Of a stretch of 64,000 nucleotides of DNA, positions 57,787 through 64,000 are shown piece by piece (positions within the stretch are counted from its first letter, which is position 1; each line of letters opens with the position of its first letter). The notes beneath the pieces are model-generated. The model worked only from the letters and a program-made list of their open reading frames with translations. It was not told the origin of the DNA and ran no database searches. The position numbers and the translations under genes are program-made. Origin of the DNA: DAOTVY01 sp041082245 (GTDB taxonomy: Bacteria > Chloroflexota > Chloroflexia > DTKN01); assembly GCA_041082245.1 (NCBI GenBank), contig JBDOIE010000006.1, positions 18,545-82,544 of the forward strand. Direction: 5' to 3'.

Positions 57787-58995
57787 ATGGACCGTCTTGC
57801 GCTGTTGCATTCGCTCGTCGTTCCGAACACGACCAAGATCGTGCTGCTCGTTATGGATGGCCTGGGAGGGCTCCCGATGCACCCGGGCGGCCCCACAGAA
57901 CTGGAAGCCGCAAGCACCCCGCACCTGGACGAACTCGCCGCCCGTGGTGCCTGCGGTTTGAGCACGCCGATCGCCCCCGGCATCACGCCCGGAAGCGGCC
58001 CGGCCCATCTTGCGCTCTTTGGGTACGACCCCCTGCAGTACGAGATCGGCCGGGGCGTCCTGGAGGCACTGGGGATCGGGTTCGATCTGCAACCAAACGA
58101 TGTAGCCGCGCGCGGCAACTTCTGCACGATCGATCCCCAAACTCGGGCGATCACGGACCGGCGGGCCGGCCGTATCCCGACCGACGAGTGCGCTCGGCTG
58201 GTCGAGAAGCTCCGCGCCATCCGCCTGCCGGACGTCGAGGTGCTGCTGGAGCCGGTCCAGGACTACCGCTTCGTGCTCGTCCTGCGCGGCGAGGGACTGC
58301 ACGATGGGTTGACGGAAACCGACCCACAACGCACGGGCGTCCCTCCGCTCCCGGTTGAAGCGACACGCCCCGAAGCACAGCGAACCGCCGAACTCCTGAA
58401 CCGCTGGCTCGAAGAAGCGTTCCGCTTGCTCGCCGACGAATCCCCAGCGAACGGGTGTACCCTCCGCGGTATTGCCAAAAACCCGGGGTTGCCCCCGATG
58501 CCCGAGATCTACGGAATGCGTTGCGGTGCCATCGCCACCTACCCGATGTACCGGGGCTTGGCCCGCTTGGCTGGAATGGACGTGCTTCCGACCGGAAGCA
58601 CGGTGGCGGAGGAGGTAGACACCCTTCGGGAACACTGGGAGGCCTACGACTTTTTCTTCCTGCACGTGAAGAAAACGGATAGTGCCGGTGAGGACGGCGA
58701 CTTTGCGCGCAAGGTCCAGGTGATCGAGGAGGTCGACCAGCAGTTGCCGCGCATCCTGGAGCTGAATCCGGATGTGGTCGTGATCACGGGCGATCACGCC
58801 ACCCCCGCGCTATGGAAATCGCACTCCTGGCACGAACTCCCGGTCCTCCTCTGGTCCCGCTACGCCCTGGCCGATCCGGTGGACCGCTTCGGCGAACGCG
58901 CGTGCATGGCCGGAGGCCTGGGGCACATCCGGCACCTCGACATCCTTCCGCTGGCGCTCGCCTGTGCGGGCCGGCTGACGAAATTCGGCGCCTAA
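57787..58995 (+). CDS. apgM: 2,3-bisphosphoglycerate-independent phosphoglycerate mutase, archaeal type (ApgM)
   Basis: A 402-residue alkaline-phosphatase-superfamily enzyme that interconverts 3- and 2-phosphoglycerate. The metal-binding N-terminus is KIVLLVMDGLGGLP. The catalytic serine is in TPGSGPAHLALFGYDP. C-terminal metal ligands are in VITGDHATPALWKSHSWHE and DFFFLHVKKTDSAGEDGD. This is the short archaeal ApgM form, found in scattered bacteria, rather than GpmI. A palindromic terminator follows. Since 3-phosphoglycerate is also the GpgS acceptor, it links glycolysis to the solute pathway only in a general sense. Confidence 0.95.
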   Translation: MDRLALLHSLVVPNTTKIVLLVMDGLGGLPMHPGGPTELEAASTPHLDELAARGACGLSTPIAPGITPGSGPAHLALFGYDPLQYEIGRGVLEALGIGFDLQPNDVAARGNFCTIDPQTRAITDRRAGRIPTDECARLVEKLRAIRLPDVEVLLEPVQDYRFVLVLRGEGLHDGLTETDPQRTGVPPLPVEATRPEAQRTAELLNRWLEEAFRLLADESPANGCTLRGIAKNPGLPPMPEIYGMRCGAIATYPMYRGLARLAGMDVLPTGSTVAEEVDTLREHWEAYDFFFLHVKKTDSAGEDGDFARKVQVIEEVDQQLPRILELNPDVVVITGDHATPALWKSHSWHELPVLLWSRYALADPVDRFGERACMAGGLGHIRHLDILPLALACAGRLTKFGA

Positions 58996-59067
58996 CAAGT
59001 GCGAGACGCCGACCGTTTTCTGCTAGCCACTGGCGTCCTGGTATCCCCAACCCACTGAAGAGCGATC

Positions 59068-59102
59068 GCGGGTAGGCGAAGGCGATGCCTTCGCCTACCC
59101 GC
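59068..59102. terminator. 16-bp perfect hairpin between convergent genes
   Basis: GCGGGTAGGCGAAGGC, loop GAT, GCCTTCGCCTACCCGC: a perfect 16-bp stem with a 3-base loop, 70 bases past apgM and 25 bases past the end of the M42 gene on the other strand. It has no long T-run, so it may act as a bidirectional stem-driven terminator. Confidence 0.65.
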
Positions 59103-59127
59103 AAAAGCGGCCGGCGCTCCGCTTTTT

Positions 59128-60198
59128 CTAGCGCACGAGGGCGTCCACCGTCGCCCGGTCGAGCCGGCGCACGAGAGCAAGCACCAGCTGCAGCGTACGC
59201 TCGTAGTCATCGCGCCGGATGATACCGGCATGGCTGTGGATGTGACGGGCTGGCACTCCCAGCACGACGCACGGCACGCCGGCTGCGTGGATGTGGATCA
59301 TCGCGCCATCTGTGGCCCCGCCGGTCATCGCGGAATACTGGAGGGGAATGCCTTCGGCTTCGGCGGTCTCGATGACCAGGTCGCGCAGCCGCAGATTCGG
59401 GATCATCCGCGAGTCGTAGAGGAGGAGCGAAGGGCCTTTGCCCAGACGCACCGCGCACTCCTCCGGCTTGATGCCTGGCACGTCCCCGGCGATGTCCACC
59501 TCCAGGATCAACGCAACATCCGGCTCGACCAGGTGTGCAGAGGTCTTGGCGCCGCGCAGGCCCACTTCCTCCTGCACCGTTCCCACGCCGTACAGCTCGT
59601 TCGGGTGCGGCTCCTGGGACATCTGCCGCAACACCTCCACCATAAGCGCGCAGCCGACCCGGTTGTCAAACGCTTTTCCGAGGTACGACTCCGGCTTTGC
59701 CATCGGGGTGAACGGGCTCACCGGGACAACCGGATCCCCCAGGCGAATGCCCATCGCTTCCACTTCCTCGCGGCTGGTCGCACCCACGTCGATATAGAGG
59801 TCCTTGAGCGGCACGAGCTTGGAACGCTCCTCTTGGTCCATCAGGTGCGGCGGCTTGGCCCCGGTGACACCGATCACCCGCCCGCGCTTCGTGAGCACCT
59901 CTAGCCGCTGCCCGAGCACGACCTGGGCCCACCAACCTCCGAGGGGTACACACCGCAGGAACCCCTCGTCCGTGATCTGACGCACCATAAAGCCGATCTC
60001 GTCCATATGGCCGGCCAACAGTACCCGCGGGCTGCCCGGAGGACCCGGAAGCCGTGCCACAAAGCTTCCCAGCCGGTCCTGGGTGATCTCGGCGATCCCC
60101 TCGAGATAACGGCGCAGGATGGCCCGGACCTCATCTTCGTACCCCGGAACTCCCGCAGCCTCGGTCAACTCCTTCAATAGCCGTTCGTGCTCGTCCAC
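59128..60198 (-). CDS. M42-family glutamyl aminopeptidase (deblocking/TET-like), paralog 1
   Basis: A 356-residue M42 metallopeptidase. The metal-binding set is visible as AGHMDEIGFMV, FDNRVGCALMVEVL, VQEEVGLRGAKTSAHLVEPD, LEVDIAGDVPG and ARHIHSHAGII. M42 enzymes form large tetrahedral assemblies that trim peptides from the N-terminus, and relatives act on glycans or cellulose-derived oligosaccharides. The start is GTG 60196-60198 after GAAAGGGGTATTGCATC. It follows the other M42 gene by 17 bases in the gmd operon. A very long open frame joining both M42 genes is shadow. Confidence 0.93.
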   Translation of the reverse strand: MDEHERLLKELTEAAGVPGYEDEVRAILRRYLEGIAEITQDRLGSFVARLPGPPGSPRVLLAGHMDEIGFMVRQITDEGFLRCVPLGGWWAQVVLGQRLEVLTKRGRVIGVTGAKPPHLMDQEERSKLVPLKDLYIDVGATSREEVEAMGIRLGDPVVPVSPFTPMAKPESYLGKAFDNRVGCALMVEVLRQMSQEPHPNELYGVGTVQEEVGLRGAKTSAHLVEPDVALILEVDIAGDVPGIKPEECAVRLGKGPSLLLYDSRMIPNLRLRDLVIETAEAEGIPLQYSAMTGGATDGAMIHIHAAGVPCVVLGVPARHIHSHAGIIRRDDYERTLQLVLALVRRLDRATVDALVR

Positions 60199-60215
60199 GA
60201 TGCAATACCCCTTTC

Positions 60216-61217
60216 TCAGAGGTCGATCGGCCCCTCGAGCAGGGCCACCAGGAGCTGAACTGCATACCGTACATCCTGCAGGTCCACCATCTCCGAAGGG
60301 CTGTGTACATACCGGGTGGGGATAGAGACCGTACCGGCCGGGATGCCGGCCTGGGTCGTCTGGATGGCCCGCGCGTCCGTCGATCCTGCCAGCAGCACCT
60401 CCCGCTGGTAGGGAATCCCGTTCGCTTCTGCCGTCCGGATAAGAAGGTCTTTGACCGCAGGATGTGCAAGCATGCCCAGGTCCATCACCTTGATCGCCGG
60501 ACCTTTGCCAAGAGCGACGGCCATCGGACGTGCCTCCGGTGTGTCCCCGGTGAGCGTCACGTCCACCGCGATCCCGACGTCCGGTGCCAGCCCGAAAGCC
60601 GAGGTCGTCGCCCCCCGCAGGCCGACCTCTTCCTGGCTCGTGAAGACCACGAACACGTCGTGCGGGCTGTGGCGCAGGTTGCGGAGCAGCTCCACCTGCA
60701 CCGCGCAGCCGACCCGGTCGTCCATCGCCTTCCCAACCGCTCGCCCGTTCGTGAGGGTGAACGATCGATCCATACAGGCGAGGTCGCCGACCTGAACGAG
60801 CTTTTCGGCTTCCTCCCGGCTCCTTGCCCCGATGTCGATGTACATCTTGGGCAGATCGATCTCGTTCTTCGATTCGACCGGTTCGATACCGATCACGCCG
60901 ATCTGCCCCGAGGCGAAACGCACCCGCTGACCCACAAGCGCCCACGGAATCACACCACCGACCCGCCCGAAGCGCAGGAAACCTTTCTCGTCGATGTGGT
61001 TGACCACCAGGCCGATCTCGTCCATATGGGCGGCGAGCATCACCCGCTTTCCGCCTTCGGTACCGGCTCTCGCCCGCACGATCAGATTGCCCAGGGCATC
61101 GACCCGTATTTCCCGCGCATACGGTGACACGGCTTCGCGGATCGCCTCGCGCACGGCTTCCTCGCGCCCCGAGGGACCGTACAGCTCGCACAGCTGCCGG
61201 AGGATCTCCTCCAACAT
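60216..61217 (-). CDS. M42-family aminopeptidase, paralog 2
   Basis: A 333-residue M42 metallopeptidase. The metal motifs are AAHMDEIGLVV, MDDRVGCAVQVELL, SQEEVGLRGATTSAFGLAPD, VDVTLTGDTPE and TRYVHSPSEMVDL. It differs from its neighbour enough to have separate specificity, and M42 subunits can form mixed TET complexes. The ATG follows AAGGAGGTGT. It sits 21 bases after the GDP-mannose dehydratase gene in the same operon. Confidence 0.94.
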   Translation of the reverse strand: MLEEILRQLCELYGPSGREEAVREAIREAVSPYAREIRVDALGNLIVRARAGTEGGKRVMLAAHMDEIGLVVNHIDEKGFLRFGRVGGVIPWALVGQRVRFASGQIGVIGIEPVESKNEIDLPKMYIDIGARSREEAEKLVQVGDLACMDRSFTLTNGRAVGKAMDDRVGCAVQVELLRNLRHSPHDVFVVFTSQEEVGLRGATTSAFGLAPDVGIAVDVTLTGDTPEARPMAVALGKGPAIKVMDLGMLAHPAVKDLLIRTAEANGIPYQREVLLAGSTDARAIQTTQAGIPAGTVSIPTRYVHSPSEMVDLQDVRYAVQLLVALLEGPIDL

Positions 61218-61238
61218 ACACCTCCTTCTGTTCTCGCG

Positions 61239-62228
61239 TCAGTGCGAGTGCTCCCCACGCTGTTCCAACTCGCGCCGCAGCATTTCCAGATCCGCCTCCA
61301 CCATCATGCGGACCAGCTGCTCGAAAGTAACGGTGGGCTCCCACCCGAGCACACGGCGCGCCTTGCTGGGATCGCTGACCAGGAGATCCACCTCGGCCGG
61401 CCGGTAGTACTTGGGGTCCGAAACCACATACTCCCGCCAGTCGAGATCCAGTGCCCCGAAAGCGATCTCGCACAGCTCGCGCACCGAGTGGGTTTCCCCG
61501 CTTCCCACCACGTAGTCGTCCGGGTGATCCTGCTGGAGCATCAGCCACATCGCCCGGACGTAATCGCCGGCAAACCCCCAGTCCCGGCAGGCATCCAGGT
61601 TTCCCAGCCGGAGCTCCTTCGCCAACCCTAACTTGATCCGCGCCGCCCCGTGGGACACCTTGCGTTCCACGAACTCGAGCCCCCGCCGGGGAGATCCGTG
61701 GTTGAACAGGATCCCCGAGCAGGCAAAAAGGCCGTAGCTCTCACGGTAGTTCACCGTGATCCAGTGTCCATACACCTTCGCTACCCCATACGGACTACGG
61801 GGGTAGAAAGGCGTGTTCTCGTTCTGAGGTACCTCGCGCACCTTCCCGAACATCTCGCTGCTGCTGGCCTGGTAGAACTTGATCTTCGGGTCCACCAGAC
61901 GGATGGCATCCAGCAGCCGCGTTACCCCGAGCGCCGTCACCTCGCCAGTGAAAACGGGTTGCTTCCAGGAGGTCGGGACGAACGACTGTGCCGCCAGGTT
62001 GTACACCTCGTCGGGCCGGTACTCTTCGAGGATGTCGATCAACGAAACCTGGTCCAGCAGGTCGCCCTGCACCAGGGTGATTCGGTCCTGGATGTGCCGG
62101 ATCCGGTCGAAATTCACTGTGCTGGTCCGGCGGACCATCCCGATGACTTCGTATCCTTTCTCCAACAAGAACTCGGCCAGGTAAGAACCGTCCTGGCCGG
62201 TAACTCCGGTGATCAGCGCTTTGGGCAT
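61239..62228 (-). CDS. gmd: GDP-mannose 4,6-dehydratase
   Basis: A 329-residue short-chain dehydrogenase/reductase enzyme converting GDP-mannose to GDP-4-keto-6-deoxymannose, the precursor of GDP-fucose, GDP-rhamnose and related sugars. NADP-binding TGVTGQDGSYLAE, the catalytic SSSEMFG, the YxxxK pair in YPRSPYGVAKVYGHW, and GILFNHGSPRRG with the Gmd signature are all present. The ATG at 62228 follows CTGGAGGAAGAAGGCG; the frame upstream overlaps the promoter. It feeds GDP-sugars to surface glycan assembly. Confidence 0.96.
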   Translation of the reverse strand: MPKALITGVTGQDGSYLAEFLLEKGYEVIGMVRRTSTVNFDRIRHIQDRITLVQGDLLDQVSLIDILEEYRPDEVYNLAAQSFVPTSWKQPVFTGEVTALGVTRLLDAIRLVDPKIKFYQASSSEMFGKVREVPQNENTPFYPRSPYGVAKVYGHWITVNYRESYGLFACSGILFNHGSPRRGLEFVERKVSHGAARIKLGLAKELRLGNLDACRDWGFAGDYVRAMWLMLQQDHPDDYVVGSGETHSVRELCEIAFGALDLDWREYVVSDPKYYRPAEVDLLVSDPSKARRVLGWEPTVTFEQLVRMMVEADLEMLRRELEQRGEHSH

Positions 62229-62262
62229 CGCCTTCTTCCTCCAGCCGGTTCTGAGCGGTGGT

Positions 62263-62291
62263 ATTATACCAGCAAAGGAAGGGCGGCGCAA
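62263..62291 (-). promoter_or_regulatory. Sigma-70 promoter of the gmd-M42 operon
   Basis: Read leftward: TTGCGC (complement of 62286-62291), a 17-bp spacer, perfect TATAAT (complement of 62263-62268). Confidence 0.85.
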
Positions 62292-62310
62292 ACGCGGATT
62301 TGCCGCCCTC
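62281..62310. promoter_or_regulatory. Imperfect palindrome spanning both divergent -35 boxes
   Basis: GGGCGG-cg-CAAA and TTTG-CCGCCC face each other around 8 bases (two-base bulge). They cover the -35 boxes of the gmd and DUF5680 promoters, which lie only 8 bases apart. It may be a shared operator or simply result from two back-to-back TTG-containing -35 boxes in GC-rich DNA. Confidence 0.35.
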
Positions 62311-62328
62311 GGCCCGTGGTGCTATAAT
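62300..62328 (+). promoter_or_regulatory. Sigma-70 promoter of the DUF5680 gene
   Basis: TTGCCG at 62300-62305, a 17-bp spacer, perfect TATAAT at 62323-62328, about 50 bases before the ATG at 62379. Confidence 0.85.
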
Positions 62329-62378
62329 GTCCGGCGTTCCACGACCTGACTGGGTAAGGCACCTTGCGGAGTCGGCCC

Positions 62379-62834
62379 ATGGAACTGCGGGAACTCGAAC
62401 GGTTCATCCTGGTCGCCCGTGAACACACCTGCCTGGGCCAGGGGCACCGCCTCCCTCCAGAACGGCCGGGCGCCGTGGAAATCGTCTACCGCGAGGGCGG
62501 ACTGACCTACCGCGATAGCTACTTCGGGCGTACGCGACTGATCGGCCAGGAGATCGTGCGCCAAGCGGGGATGGTCATCTGGGGGATGAACTACCTCATC
62601 CTGACCCACGAGCTTCCCATCCCCGGCGAGGAACTCGCCGCTTTCCTGCAGCGTGCCCAGCTCGCTCGCTACCGTGAGCGGCGCCTGCTCGGGCCCCACA
62701 TCGTGCAGGAACGCCACCTGCGCTACGAAGACCACAACGAGGGGACCCTGGAGTATTTCACCGGCGTGGTCCGCGTGCTCCACGGAGAGAACGAGATTTA
62801 CCGGATGGATTACTGCGGTGGCCTGGTGCGCTGA
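62379..62834 (+). CDS. DUF5680-domain protein
   Basis: A 151-residue soluble protein matching the DUF5680 pattern: an N-terminal helix ERFILVAREHTCLGQGH, then VYREGGLTYRDSYFGRTRLIGQEIVRQ, and GMVIWGMNYL. A strand-rich C-terminal half ends in VVRVLHGENEIYRMDYCGG. No enzymatic role is established. The ATG at 62379 is used; an in-frame TTG at 62364 is possible. It stands alone, divergent from gmd. Confidence 0.85.
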   Translation: MELRELERFILVAREHTCLGQGHRLPPERPGAVEIVYREGGLTYRDSYFGRTRLIGQEIVRQAGMVIWGMNYLILTHELPIPGEELAAFLQRAQLARYRERRLLGPHIVQERHLRYEDHNEGTLEYFTGVVRVLHGENEIYRMDYCGGLVR

Positions 62835-62869
62835 GTTGCCCCTCGTTCCCCTCGAGACGTTTCTCCCTT

Positions 62870-64000
62870 TCAGGGCTCCACAAGCGGGGGATAAATTTGC
62901 ACCCGCAGGCCTGGCGGCAGCTCGGCACGTACCTCGCCGTAGATCGATGGCGGCAGCCCTTCCGGGAATGCGACGGTGCCCGGATCCCCGTCGGATACAA
63001 AACGCCGCTCCGGATGCTCTTCGAAATAGGCGAACCACATGTCCAGCTCCGACTGGATCCCCTGGATGCGCGGGATGTAGTAAGGGTCGAAGAGCGAAGA
63101 GAACGGGCTCGGAGCGGGCTCGGCCCCTACTTTGACCGCTGCCGCATAGTCGTAGTGCAGGCCCTCCCATTCCCCCGAACGGAGCAGGTCGATGTCCGCG
63201 GGGTAACTCCCGAACGGTACCGAAAGGGATTGCACTTCGTAGCCAGGAACGAGCGCTTCCAGCGTATTTTCGGAGACCGCCAGTTGCCATCGCACCGACT
63301 CGGGGCTCCCGGCGCCCAGGTCGAAATGTGAGATCGTGTGGGAGCCGATTTCCATACCCCACGCAACCAACCGGCGGAGCTTTTCCTCCGCCCACTCCGG
63401 CTGGCCGAACAGCACCCGATCCGGCACGTCGACGTCGAGCAGCACGAAAAAAGTCCCCCGTGGACGCCAGCGATCGGGAAACCGCTGCGCCAGGTCGAGG
63501 ATGATCCCGACCGCACAGTTGGGGTCGATCTGACCATCCGGGAGAAATCGGAACTGCCCCGAGGACGAATCATCGAAGGTCAGCACGACCGGCGTTTTTC
63601 CCGCAGGCACATCGATCCGGCCGGTTACCAGGTCGATCAGGTTGATCGGGTAATAGCCTGAGGCGATCAACCGTTCCAGATCCGCCCGGAAGTTGGCCGG
63701 TGTCCGGCTCCAGCGGTCCTCGGGTTCCTCGATCAGGTGGTACTGGAGCACCATGATCTGTCCCAGTTCGTTCGCCCGGATCTCCTGTAGGCGGGTGACC
63801 GGGTCGAGCGTAGGGACCGGCGAAGGGGCAGCGGTGGCCGTCGGCGCAGGCGGACGCGTCGCTGCCGGAATTGCGGTCGCCGAGGGTGTTGGGGGAGAGG
63901 CATCCGGGTCCGCGGGCGGAGCCCCACAGCCGACAACCAGCCCCACTACGACCAGGATGAAAAGGCGCCACAGGCAGACGATGTGGCCTTCGCTCGTGAG
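62870..64000 (-). CDS. Polysaccharide-deacetylase lipoprotein (start lies beyond the window)
   Basis: At least 377 residues. The visible N-terminus VCLWRLFILVVVGLVVGCGAPP is a lipoprotein signal peptide with a lipobox cysteine. It has no initiation codon in the window upstream of its hydrophobic core (the GTG at 63946 would truncate the signal), so I treat the gene as cut at the right edge. A Pro/Thr/Ala-rich linker follows. The NodB-type domain has VVLTFDDSSSG with the metal aspartates and EIGSHTISHFDLG with the HxxxH pair. It should deacetylate cell-surface N-acetylglucosamine polymers on the outer face of the membrane. Confidence 0.88.
   Translation of the reverse strand, partial: LTSEGHIVCLWRLFILVVVGLVVGCGAPPADPDASPPTPSATAIPAATRPPAPTATAAPSPVPTLDPVTRLQEIRANELGQIMVLQYHLIEEPEDRWSRTPANFRADLERLIASGYYPINLIDLVTGRIDVPAGKTPVVLTFDDSSSGQFRFLPDGQIDPNCAVGIILDLAQRFPDRWRPRGTFFVLLDVDVPDRVLFGQPEWAEEKLRRLVAWGMEIGSHTISHFDLGAGSPESVRWQLAVSENTLEALVPGYEVQSLSVPFGSYPADIDLLRSGEWEGLHYDYAAAVKVGAEPAPSPFSSLFDPYYIPRIQGIQSELDMWFAYFEEHPERRFVSDGDPGTVAFPEGLPPSIYGEVRAELPPGLRVQIYPPLVEP

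Noticed and set aside
59128..61548. An 806-codon frame joining both M42 genes
   Set aside because: The 5' part is out of frame with the second M42 gene, and a GTG with a ribosome site gives a normal 356-residue protein.
1..64000. CRISPR arrays, insertion sequences, prophage, rRNA or tRNA genes
   Set aside because: No regularly spaced direct repeats, transposase motifs, phage proteins or RNA-gene signatures were found; the only dispersed repeat is the two-copy intergenic element.

Overview
The window is GC-rich, densely coded bacterial DNA. Operons are tight, with many 4-base ATGA or GTGA stop/start overlaps. Most start codons follow GGAGG-type ribosome binding sites, and GTG and TTG starts are common. 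The best guess is a thermophilic member of the Chloroflexota (Thermomicrobia or Anaerolineae-like). This rests on gene content: archaeal-type ApgM, GT39 proteins with beta-sandwich tails, a YfhL-type ferredoxin, a short IF-2 and clustered non-pyrrolysine MttB proteins. There is no rRNA or other marker in the window, so the assignment is an inference.

Region 1 (1-14629) is a divergent catabolic locus around an Lrp/AsnC regulator. Leftward runs an operon of a corrinoid protein, three MttB-family methyltransferases, an N-acyl-D-amino-acid deacylase, a C45 acyltransferase/amidase and an M20 amidohydrolase. Rightward runs the regulator, two class III aminotransferases, a two-subunit CoA-transferase and a thiolase. 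Together they read as a route that deacylates and demethylates an N-acyl or N-methyl amino compound, deaminates it, and cleaves a 3-keto acid to acyl-CoAs. Two near-consensus promoters face away from each other between the halves.

Region 2 (14630-26018) is housekeeping: pyrD and a glycerophosphodiesterase, a ferredoxin, a zinc-ribbon protein, a CbpA-type DnaJ, a HIT hydrolase, and the nusA-ylxR-infB-rbfA-truB-ribF operon. The last has an intrinsic-terminator leader and no rimP.

Region 3 (26015-46320) is largely surface glycan metabolism. A leftward operon holds three GT39 proteins, a SAM methyltransferase and an isochorismatase-GNAT fusion. Next come a GT87 protein and a rightward island of lower GC: GT2, GT4, CapK-like, DUF362, flippase-like and GT39. 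The island ends in a damaged junction that contains a sulfotransferase stub. A methyltransferase, CcdA and a DUF2085 membrane protein follow.

Region 4 (46442-53928) is a leftward, overlapping operon that looks like compatible-solute and ion homeostasis: a GH63-type glucosylglycerate or mannosylglycerate hydrolase, a Kef-type antiporter, a PII-like protein, a GT4, a USP-GpgS fusion, a GpgP-like histidine phosphatase and a DUF402 protein. This is the most attractive candidate for an undescribed functional unit.

Region 5 (54016-64000) holds a zinc-ribbon coiled-coil protein, GHMP kinase-trmD-rdgB, ApgM, gmd with two M42 aminopeptidases, a DUF5680 protein, and a polysaccharide-deacetylase lipoprotein cut by the window edge. 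Fifteen sigma-70 promoters are called. All fourteen with a recognisable -35 box have a 17-bp spacer. A diverged intergenic repeat occurs in two inverted copies about 41 kb apart.
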